64,000 bases of DNA from Branchinecta lynchi. Taxonomy: Eukaryota > Arthropoda > Branchiopoda > Anostraca > Branchinectidae. The stretch is from positions 22,070,628 through 22,134,627 of the forward strand of contig JAKZAP010000010.1 in NCBI GenBank assembly GCA_023053575.1. The letters are read 5' to 3'. This document shows, piece after piece, positions 35,201 to 47,200 of this stretch. A model generated the notes under the pieces. That model was given only the letters and a program-made list of their open reading frames with translations, made no database searches and had not been told where the DNA came from. Numbering within the stretch: the first letter of the stretch is position 1; each line of letters begins with the position of its first letter. Position numbers and translations under genes: made by a program.

Positions 35201-38200
35201 AGCGGAGGTTAGTAGCTTCGCGCCACATCACGTTTCGTTACCTCTACAAATAGCTAAATCGTTGTGAAGCCGCCTTGAGAAAAAGTAGAAGTCAAAGCTG
35301 ATTGGTTCTACGGACGCGATCCAGACCGGGTCAGCGCGCGAAGTTACGCCTCCTGCAATTTTGCTCTGCTCTTCCTCTAGGTCCATTCAGTTTTCTCGGG
35401 GTATTCATATTCGCTGCATGGTGGATGGGGGCTCTGTCTGATCATTTGTTCTTGATAAAAACGAACATGAATAGGCACTGAATTCTTCTAGCCATGAACG
35501 GCAGTGTGGCGCGGCGGTAACGTTCTGCGTTACGTTTTACCGGTTCGAAGCCTGACAGCTGGCGATTTTCATACTGGTGAATTTCTTGGGAACGCGACGG
35601 GAGCAGGGTGCGGAACCGGGCTGAACCTTGACGAAACTTCGCACAGGCAAGAAGTCTTCTACCGTCGGAGGGACGAGTTCGCTTGCCTTGATGACGATGC
35701 CAGGGGGATCGATGGCCGTCTTTCCGAGTAGACATTGTCAGTAATATACCATATGCATTAGTCTACGCGGAGTTTTAGACTTACTTTCGAAAATTTGAAG
35801 AAAATTTTGCAAACTTTTATGGCACTTGCCTATCGGCCAAGTGCCATATAGCCTACCGATCGCTTTTCCGTCGGTCAGTCAGGCCACTCATCTCGAGTTA
35901 GGGTACTTCCAGATGTGCTAGGACGATGAAACTTGGCAGGCGTAACAGGGGCCCGACCAAACTAACTTCGAAATAGTCACTTCCCCGATCCGGCCACCGT
36001 GAGGGGAGTGGAGGGAGGGGTAGTCCGGAATATTGACATATTTATAACTTTTGAACGGGGAATCGGATCTTAATGAAACTTTATATTCGAAAAGACCTCG
36101 TATCGCAGATGTCACAGTTCCAGTCCGGAATGGGTCCGGGGACTTTAGGGGGAGTTGGATGGGGGAACCGGAAATCGTTTGACATGTTCAGAGTGGACGG
36201 ATCGGTTTAATATGGTAGAAAGATGTACCTTTGGACCTCTGGTGCTGTACTGTGTTCGGTAGCGTCGGGGAGGCTCGTGGGGTCTATCTACTAGGGCGTT
36301 ATAGAGTCAAACGAACTAGAGTGCAGATATATGTGTAATAGATATTTCGACTTACTTAATACATCGAGTACATATACTTGTAGTACCACTGTAGCACTTT
36401 CCTCTACTCACTGGCTTAAGATCGACTGACTATATCTTGGTCCTTATATACCTGCTTTTACTTACATCGTTCCCTCATTATCTTAGGTTGTTTCTTCTTT
36501 AACCTAAATCCTTACCGCTCTTTGACAGTGTAAAGAGAGCTCTTTTGACCAGGAAATACTGACAACACTTCGCGAGGGAATCGAAGTATAGGAAAAAGAG
36601 GCTTTGCGACAAAGAGGAACTTTGCGAGAGTCCCTTGAATCAACCAACGATTCAGGAGACTTTCGCGGGTTTGGGTATCATTTCCGGGGTGATTTTGGGG
36701 AGCGCAGAGGCTCCTCTCACTACATCGGGATGAAACTTGGTGGAAAGAACAAGCACAAGCCCTAGATACATAGCTGACAAGACCGTACCGGATCAGAGCA
36801 CTGTGGGGGAGTTGGAGGGAAGGTTCCGGAATTCTGATGGTTCCGGCGTAAGATGCTTACACATGTGCTAAGACGATGAAACTTGACAGGCATATCAGGG
36901 ACTATGTGTGAATTTTAACGATTTGACGAATCCAGAATCTTGAAGTATGTCCAACTTTTGAACGGGTGATCGGATCTTAATGAAACTTGATATTCGAAGA
37001 GAACTCTCATTTCAAGTGTGGACAGGGTCCGATCAATTCGAGAAGTCGGGGGGGGGGGGAGTTTTGTGACACGCTTTGAGAGTAGCGATTGGGGTGACAT
37101 TGGTGGGAAGAAAAAGCGTAAGCCCTAGATTCATCAGTGACTGAACCGGACCGGATTCGGTTACTCTGGGGGGGGGGGGGGGGGGGGGGGGGGGGTCCGG
37201 AATTCCGATTGCAATTTAAGGTACTTCCAGATGTTCTAGGACTATGAAACTTGGCTTGAACATTAGAGACTTGACAAGATTGGCTTAGACTTAACCGCAA
37301 AAAAAAATACTTCTAAGCAAAATCTACGTTCCGATGATCTCCGTGAGCCCATGATAATTTTTGCCTCAAGGGTTTTGCTTACAAATGAATTTCTAGCACC
37401 CTTAAAGTGCGCGTCTTAATCGAAAAGTAAAAAAAAAATACTTTTGTCCAAACCATACATATTCATGATCCTAAAGGGCCCAGGACCATTTTTGCAAAAA
37501 TAAAAATTTACCAATTGAGACATTCTCGTGATATCGAGATTTTGCTTACAGATGATCACAACAAACCCACGAATTGACGAATTCCTACTTTCATCCTTTT
37601 ACCAAGCCTTACAATTGCCATATCATCTTCCAGCTCTTGCTGTGACGTTCTAAAGCTTCGTAGTTTCCGGTCAGGTGTGAGGTTTCAGTCTGCCCGATTG
37701 AAAAACAATCACTCTGAAAAAGTGGCCCGAGACTCCTCCCGAGGGCTCTGATACAGGCAAGGTTAACCCCCAATCCTTTAGGTTTGCCTCGCACTACATA
37801 GTTTTACACCTGTTCTGAAATAGTTGACCACTTTACGACTGAGCTATGCTTACAGACAATTTTATTATTATTATTATTATTATTATTTATCATTATTATT
37901 ATTATTTATACACGGCTTCGGCTGATTTTAGCCTTTTTTCATGTCCCTTGCCTCGAATGACAGACTTGGCAAAATTTGCATAACCCTTCTCCTTCTCCGA
38001 TCGGGCGCGTGATAGGTCACGTAAAGAGAAGAAACGTCACAAGCCTGATACCAGCGTACTGCCAATAGAGGAGATGGAATCTCGGGAATGAGAATGGATG
38101 GAAATACTACTGAAGTAAAATGAATTACAATCATAGGTACGGCATGTCCTTTAAGGCTAATGACACAAAAAATACGCTTCCCATGCCTGACAAGGAAATA

Positions 38201-41200
38201 ACTATTTTAGAAAATATTTTGGTTCACTGCTTGTACTGAGAGGCAACACATTTTTATTTTTTGAATTTTGCGAAGCCGTACCAATCGATCGCTTCAGATA
38301 GGCTACTATTAGTAGGTGCATTCAGCAGGTTTTGTGGTGTTGAAATGTAAATGTAAATGAGTGTTTGGTTCATAGCGTGCCAAGCTTTAACGAAATCGAA
38401 TGTGTGTTGGTAAAGTCTGTTCTCAGAGGCGTTACTAGTCAAAATGTGTTTGTGTTTTGTTTTTTTTTGGGGGGGAGGGCAAGGTATTTACCGACTGGCT
38501 GGTCGTTTGTACCGACTGTTTTTGCAGAAAAATTTACTATTCACGAGAAACCGTCTGTTTTTTAAGAAAAATCGACTGTTTCCAAGAAAAATATCGACTA
38601 TTTTCACGAAAAATCGCGGAGTCGGAGCGAAGCTTTTTTTTTACCGACTGGCCGAAAACATTCGGGGAGGGGAGCCCCCCCCCCCCTCCTTAGGCGTGAC
38701 GCACCTGTGTTCTCTTATTTGTCAGATCTTGCCAACAAGATTTCGAAATATTTAAACTAGTTTCGAATTATATTAATTGACTTGATATTTTCAAATTAGT
38801 GTGTGTATATGTATGAACAAAGCTTAACGCTAAATGTAATAATAAATAAATGAAGGATGACCTGACCACAAAATAGGTGTATCTGGTTTGAAAATAAATT
38901 TAATCGAATTGCTCGCTTTCAAAAGCTGAAAAAGGGGGTTTTGTTGCTCCCCTCTTTCTTACCCTTAAGAAAGCAATCTCTACACCTAGCACGTCTCTTT
39001 TTGTTTATTTCGTTTCGTTTGAAATAGCCAATTCTTGCAGATGAGGAAAGTGGGGAATTTGCAACTGGCGTCCGGCAATCCGCACGACTCGTCTTTGAGG
39101 ACCAAATCAAGGAGACAAGTTTGACGGAGGAGACATTAGACCTGAATTCAGATGAGAGAATTGTGGAGGGGCAAGGGGAAAATCAAATTGAGAAACCAGT
39201 GGAGGTAAGAGATGGAAATAGCCGGTCAGCGGAAAGAAAGCTAAGGGCTAGTAGCAACGGCCTGGAGGGATGAAGAATTCATGCAGGACATGGATGAATG
39301 AATTACCTTTGTTACCTGTCGTAGCGACAAACACCACGATCGAGTAGCCTATAAGTGAAAAAAGAGAAAAATTAAAACTGGAACACAGCACAGACCGTGC
39401 ATGAAATCTTACAATCAAAACACAGGCTGGTGTTTCAGGAAAATGAATTGCGAGTCCTGGGCAAGCAAGGGCTCCGTAATCCTGAATCGACGAAAAAGAT
39501 ATTTGTTTTGATACTTAGCCTACTTGAAGTAAATCTTACTTAGTGCTCGCTTCTCTACCTCAGAGAAGATATCACAAAATGGGGCTACATAAAGAATTCA
39601 GTCCAATTTAATTCAGTTTAATCTAAACTCATGTAACGGACAAGCGGATGGGTTGTTTTTGCGCCATAACAAAAAACTACATGCATATACAAACCTGCAA
39701 CAGTTATGCCGACATCTCATCATGGTCAAAAACATCATATACTACAATCGATAAAATATAAATAAAATACAAAGTACTGTTCAAATGCGCTCCGAGCTGT
39801 GTAAATGAACAAACGAGGGGACGAAACTCTGAGCATACCTTGTTCGCAAAGCTACCACCGACCGGGCTCTAAACGAGACACAGGCTCGGCAGCTTGACCA
39901 GGAAGACGAATTCGGGAGGGGAAAAAATCAGGGGGGAGGATATCTAGGTGAAATTGGTTTGGGATTATAGATGTACCGAACTAATATGCCGCGAGTACGG
40001 GTGCTTAAAGCAGCATATATGGAATCATTACGGGATGAGTCGAGTGATTCTTGGGCGTCCCAAATAAAACAAATTTTGGACCAGTGTGGGGTTAGCTCGC
40101 TTTGGAATAACGGGGAGGGGCAAGGTCATGAAGTAGGAGATGTTGCAGGTGTGGTTAAAAAGGTGTTGATGGATCAGGAAATACAGCTGTGGCAGTGTGA
40201 TGTTGGTAAGTTTAGCTCGTTGAGGTTTTACAGAGATGCTAAAGAGACATGGGGGGAAAGTATTTATTTTAAAGCAGGGTTGAATAGGGAGGAGTTAGCG
40301 TGGGTGATAAGTATGAGGGGTGATTGTTTACCGCTAGGGGATAGGAGGAGGTATGTGGGAAGGGGTTTAAGTCGGATTGGTCCTTACTACTGCCCTATGT
40401 GTGGGGAGATGAATGAGAATGTGTTGCACCTGATGTGTGAATGTAGTGAATTGGATGGGTTGAGGGATGAAGTGTTTGGAAAAAGAGTGTACGATGAGGA
40501 ATGGTTGGTTAAAGTAATGAAGGATGAATGTTTTTCGGGAGTTCGCCAGTTGGGAAGATTCCTTAAGCTTTCAATGAAGCATCGTGAAAGATTCATTTAG
40601 GTTTATTAGTAATTTAGTGAAAATTTATTTTTATTTTGTTTTGTATTGCCATGGCCCTCGGGCTTTTTGTGTAAATATATATCATATATCATATATCATC
40701 ATGCAAAGTTGAAATCGGTGGCATGAAAGAGTATCTAAACTTGCTGTAGGAGCTGAATATATGTAACTTTTGAAGCTTTAACAAGCAACGCTCTATAGAT
40801 AGATAGATATTTATTAACACTGAATGCCCTAAAGGGCCATGGTTAATACAAATACAAAGAATAAAAAAGAAAAACTAACTTTAATGACAAAAATTTCCAA
40901 ATTAATCCAACAAATACATTTAACATTATATAATCCAATACACACCCCTTTCTTCTTAACTCGCCCTTAAAAAAAATGTTCTCTATGTGCCATGCCCAAA
41001 CTAACCAATCTTCCCAAATTCTTATCCCCACAACATTTCTATCCCAATATAAACTGTACCCATCCCTCCCTTTCAAAACTCCCCGGATAAATTTCCTGCC
41101 TCAACTCTTTTAACTCTTTACAAAAACACAGACAATGCAGTAAATCCTCATTTCTATCTCCACACATCCTATATAGTCCTACTGTATCCTCTCAAGCAAA

Positions 41201-44200
41201 TCCGGCTGCTATTGGGTCAGACCGAAATGCCAAACGTGGTGTCTTCGAATATGCGGGAACACCACAGTATTAAAGTTCAATGGGTGGATCAAAGAGTCAT
41301 GATGCCACATTACCACCCCCTAGAATGCAATGTAACATCAGAAATCGGCAGATTCCTCGACAACTTATTTTCGCTAATATTCCGTTACGCCGTTCTTTGC
41401 TGACTGCCATACTCCGATTTACTAGTTTCGACAAATATTAGCGGAGTTTCTTTTTTCTTATCTATTCGTCGTTTTTATATACTCCGGATTATTTGTAATG
41501 TTGACAAATATTCATATTAACGGTTTTACATGAGAATTCCTTGTAAGCTCTGGAATAAGCTGCAAGTATGTCGGTTCTATTTGTACATTTTGGTAGTGTT
41601 GTAACTTTACATCCAGAAAAAAAACTTTTCTTCGGTACTACAAACAACAGAAAGTTTCATCAGATAACACTAGAGCAATCTGCCAGCTACAGAGACGGTA
41701 TAGTTGAGCAGCCATGGCGCTCTCATCTCTCAGCTCTACAAAAAGATTGATTTTCGTACATGGCCGAGAGTTTTTGAATTTCCGCGCCTTGCAATACCAT
41801 GCTCTGAAATCGTCTCCGCCGATACGCCGAAGAGTCAATGACAAGCGATAACAAGAAAACGGCTTATTTTTGAAGCGCTATCTATTTGCAAGTCACTAAT
41901 GTGTATGTGTTAAGCTTGTTATAATATTAAAGCATAGTTAGTGCTCATTGTGCTTTAAACAACTTAGCGAACAGTTCACGGTTTATATTAATTTGTGGCT
42001 TACCGGTTCTGGCATATGCTGCGCGGATTTTCCTGGCTTATTTTTTCCATCCTGTCCGTACTTATGGCAAAAAATTTGAGTAGTAATTTAAGTACGTGCC
42101 TTCTATGATTTTAGGTCGAAGCTAAAGAAATTGACGAAAGTCTCCCCAGTCATCTAACGGTAGGAAAGGACCTCACTTTCAGAGTGACCGTACTACAGGC
42201 CATTGGGATTCCTGCGGAGTATTCCGACATATTTTGCCAGTTCAAGTAAGTTAAAGTCCACTGACTTGAAAACATGTTATTGTAGAAGGTCCGTTCGTTA
42301 GCGTCATGTCTCGCAAATTTGCATTCTGAATGGTATTTTCGCAGTCAGGGTGCAGATGAAGTTTTGTGAATAAGAAACGGATAGAATTGTATTATTCCTT
42401 TGCTGACCTAGAAACTTATTTACAAAACCCGAAATAGTAAAATCGTCACTACTTACAACATCACTGACCCACTTACAACAGTTGGACAACTTATACAGAA
42501 TTACAACAGTAAGATTAAGCATCAGTGGGAGAGCATTCTTCTACAATAGGATAGTTTTATAGATAGTATAATGCTATCGTAGTCTCTCTGTTGTGTTTGA
42601 TTTCCTCTTTTTATAGTGATCCTTTGTTATAGTGTTTCCTTCTTCTTTTCTTTCTTTATTCATACTCTGTCTTGCCATGTGCTTTTTGATGGGTTAAAAA
42701 CAAAATTATTAATTATTATTCTTGTTAGTGAGTCGCGTAAGAGAAGTAGAGCGTCATTTATAATTAGAAATAGTGGTGTGAATGTTTGGAATAATCTACC
42801 GGCAAGCATTAGGGAGTCTGATAATCATTTATTGTTTAAGAACAGATTAAAAAAATATTTGTTGGGTAATTGAGTTGGTTGTTTAATGAAGATTGGGGCA
42901 GGATTCGGGAGGGGAATGGGAATTGGGTAGGCTAGGGGTGTTTGAGTGAAGAAAGCTGATCTAAGTGTATTGAAAAAAAAAAAAAAAAAAAAATTGATCA
43001 ATAGATCTTGATAGTTTGATGTCCGTCTTGCACAGGTGACCTGTTGTCACATATTGAGAGGGGCTATTGGTTTAAGCATATGTTCAATATGTTGTAGAAA
43101 TGTTGAAGAAATAAAATTCCTTCCTTCCTTATTATTACTCAGCCAAAGTGGAGAAGTTGTTTAAAGGTTAACTACCAACATTGAGGTTGATTTCGGAAAA
43201 TAACATCGAGACGGTCATTGAAAATAACCCATCCGAGCCGAAGGCGAGGTAGGTTATGAAAATTATTTATCGAGCGCAGCGAGATTGATATTTTTAAATG
43301 ACTGTCGAGGTTTTTATTCCGATATCAACCGAGACAGAGGTGTGTTAACTGTCATAACTTTTTTGAACATATCCATTATGTTCACATTAGACACGATCTC
43401 AGCATGGCATTTGGATATTCCCTCCTTCTGTCTCAAGACAATCGCGACATCCTACCGCCTTTTTACACCCGTGAACCAACCGTCGACACGCGGCAAGTAA
43501 GAAAAGTAGCGAAGAAACAATTCAGTTGAATGATATAACAATGAGTTGGCTTTTCAGTTAAACTTGAAGGACTTTGAACTAAGACGGGTGTGGTCCCGAG
43601 TTCGACTCTTCGCCGAGGCGTTCGACCGTCGATTGTTCGAGTGGTGAGGTTGTGTAAGACTAGTCACAGACGACGCAGTAGTAAAAACGGGGGTTTAAAT
43701 CTAGGGTAATGCAGGAAAAGTGTAGGATAGTTTTTACCACAACCACGCATGGCTCTCCCAGGTTAGGGCAGTGATTTTCTTTTTCTTTTTTTTTTTTCAT
43801 TGACGTTTCGACAAATACTGAAGATCTTTTTAGACCGGATAAAATCTATCCAAAAACGAGCTTTGCGCATTATTGGGCGGGAAGGAAAGCTCCCCTATAT
43901 GTATCTTCTCAAAAAGTTTGAGCCACAACGCTTGAGGAAGGGAGATAACGCTGTGCTAACGCACCCTGAGAGATTCCCATAGAGGGACAAATTGGTTGGA
44001 GGTGTCGTTAACTACTCGCGTACCAACAAGAGAAGAGATAATCATGATATAATTACAATAATAATAATAATAATAATAATAGTAATACAAAGCAAAAGAA
44101 AAGGCTTTCGCCTCTAAATAATTCTAAGAAATTTTGAGTAGTCGAACTGATCAGAGTTAATAATCCCATCAATAATGCTTGAAACTATTGACTGATTCAG

Positions 44201-47200
44201 CATTAACCACATCTTCGGTAAGGCTGTTCCAAGGATCAACGATTCTGTTGCCAAAACCCCACTTTAAAAAATCCTTGTGGAATCTTGATTTTGCAAGCTT
44301 GTACGCGTGCCCCGATGATAACGGTTAATGCTGAATCTTACAAAATCATTCACTTAAAAATTGTCATAACTTCCATTGATTAATTTAAATGTTTCAATCA
44401 GGTCTCCTCTAAAAAATCTGTATGCAATGGAGGGAAACTTGGCTAATCTCAGGGAAAATCGCGCAGATCTGGTACGAACTTCGTAGCTCTCCGTTTAATT
44501 TTTTCATAAGCCTCAATGTCTACTGTAGAAAGAGAAATTTGAACCTTTTTAGTAATACATTGTGTCGAGACTCAGCAGGTGAACACTCCCGCTGCTCAAA
44601 CATTGTGCGAGATTGTTTTATTTGATTAAATCTTGCAGTTTTCTGAATCGCCACGATGAAGCCTTTTCGACAGAACCAGTGAAGAACACATCCAAGCCGA
44701 CGCCTGTAGGCTTCTACCATGTCCAAAATGTAAGTGTGTTCTTTACTTCCAAGTTAAAGAGTAACACCTAGCGGGTTAACTGCAAATAACATTTAAATTA
44801 TCCCTCGCACTATTTACTCTTCAACTTTCAATATTTAAATATATTTGAATACTTTAAAACTAGGCTGTGCTTTCAACAAATAACCCACGTTTTTGGCTTT
44901 TTTAAGCCTTTTCCTAGACCCGTTGACTTATAGCAAAAACAGGGAAACAATTTATATAACCAGTTTTTCTGATGGAAAAACTTCTCGCAGACAACCGTCG
45001 ACACATGATACACATCGAAGGTAGTAAAACAGGGCAAGTGAGAAAATCAGCGTGGTTTTGTTAGAGGGGTTAGAATGTACCGTGCGAAATTGGTGTCTCC
45101 GGGTTTATAAATATATGGAGTGATTATGGAAGTAAGTTGCGATAGTATTATAGGTAAGAGAGGTCCTTGGTGAGTAGACAGCTAGTATGTCCTTGGAGAC
45201 TGTTCTTCTGCGCCTAACATCCTTGAGCCTTCATAAGGCTTAACTAATTTGGATAGAAACCCATAGAGCATGTCCAAACAACACAGTACTACTCGCTACA
45301 TAAGGGCGAATCCTTTAATTCAACGGATTTCACTGATTCTCCGGAATCACGAAACTTGGTCCAAAAATAGGTTGGTCGAAAGAAGAATCTCTTATCCCGT
45401 TGTTTTTCAAAAATATGATGATGATGATGAAGATTTATTGACGCACTTAAGAAGAGGAAAATAGTGCAGTACAGACAAAGAAAAGGAAAAAATACACTGA
45501 GCTTTCAATAATGTAGTAACGTCACGAGATAAAAAGTAAACATTCAGTAATGTAGTAACTGCACGAGAACAAAACACAAACATTAAAAAAAGGGACTAAT
45601 CGGGTCTAAAAAATCTTCTTCCTAGATGGAATGCGGAGAAATGACCAAGGGTAAAAAGTGAAGGTCCTATGGGCAATTGCAAATAACTTTGCACAAGGGT
45701 CAGAGGGCTTGATGGTATATATTTGACGGTGCAGAACGGATAAGTCAGCTCCTCTTTATTAGAGCTATATTTCGGTCCTTCTTGGCAAGGGTCCTTGGAA
45801 GGGCTGAAATATAGCTCGAATAAAATGTTGCTGGCTTATCCGTTTCGCACTGTCAAATATGATTCACAGCCACATTGGGGAATATCTTTGGAAAATACAC
45901 TGTAAAAAAAAAAATCGTGCAGTATTTGCTACTGTGATTAATCTTGTCTTTATTGAGATAAGATTATCCCTAATTCGGATTAATTGTATTGTATCCCAAT
46001 AGAGATAAGATTAATCCTAGTAGGAAATACTGCATCCTTATTCGGAGAAACTTTTTACAGTGTTAGTTAGTTAAGGATTGTTAAAAGAAATTTCTGAGGT
46101 CAATATTGAGAGAAAAAGACATCCCTTTTATCATTATTATGGCGAAATAATACCAAATGTAAAATTAATTGAAAAAATTAAAATAAACAAAAGTAAAAAT
46201 AAAATAAGCCATAATCTACAACTATTTCACCTAAATATTTTGTTTGTTTTTATCAAAATCCATGTGGAGGCATTTCCCCGTTTTCTTGTTGTTGTTTTGA
46301 CCAAGGAGTCCTTCGTCTCGGAGTCCCCAGGAAATGACTCCTTGTATCCTCATGGTTCCCTCAACTCCCCAAGGAGTCGTCGTTGAACGGCTAGAGTACG
46401 CCTGTAGTTTGATGGGCCTCAAGACGACTTTCTTTTCGTAGATCACCGTGCCTGTTACCAAAACCTTCATGGAATATCTCAAGACCAGTCCGATAGTGTT
46501 TGAAATCTTCGGCCACTATCAGCAACACCCACTGCACAAAGATTCGAAATTCGAATCTACTCAAAGGTAAGTGAATAGCTTAAAGGACCCCTCGCACTAT
46601 TTACTCTTCAACTGCCAGTACTTAAAATAATTGAATACTTTGAGACTAGGCTCTGCTTCCAACAAATTATCCACGGCGTTGGCTGTTTTAAGCCTTTTTT
46701 GACACGCTTTTACTCGTAGCGAAAACGAGGAAAAATGTACATAACCGGTTTTCTGATAGGAAAACCTCTTGCAGACAAGCGTCGACAGCGTGATACGCAT
46801 CGAAGGTAGTAAAACACGACAAGTGAGAAAGTCAACGAAGTTTTGTTAGGTGGGTTAAAATGTACCGCACGAAATTCGGGCCTCCGTGCTTAGAAATGGT
46901 TGGAGTGATTACGGAAGTAGGCTGCGTTAGTATTATAGGTAAGGCATGTCCTTTAAAAGAGCGTGTTCCACCCTTCTAACAATAGTAACTATTATTTACT
47001 ATTTTCGTTCCAACCTTACCAAAAGTTACTACGCTAACCGCTCCAATTTTTTAAATTAGGAACTGTTTGCTTACCATGCTCGAGCATAGTGTGCCTGGTA
47101 ACTACGGATCTCTGTAACGGGATTGGCTGAATCACCCCGTGGAAAATTTTGCCGCTTTTAACCGCTCCAACTTTTTAAATTAGGAACTGTTTGCTTACCA

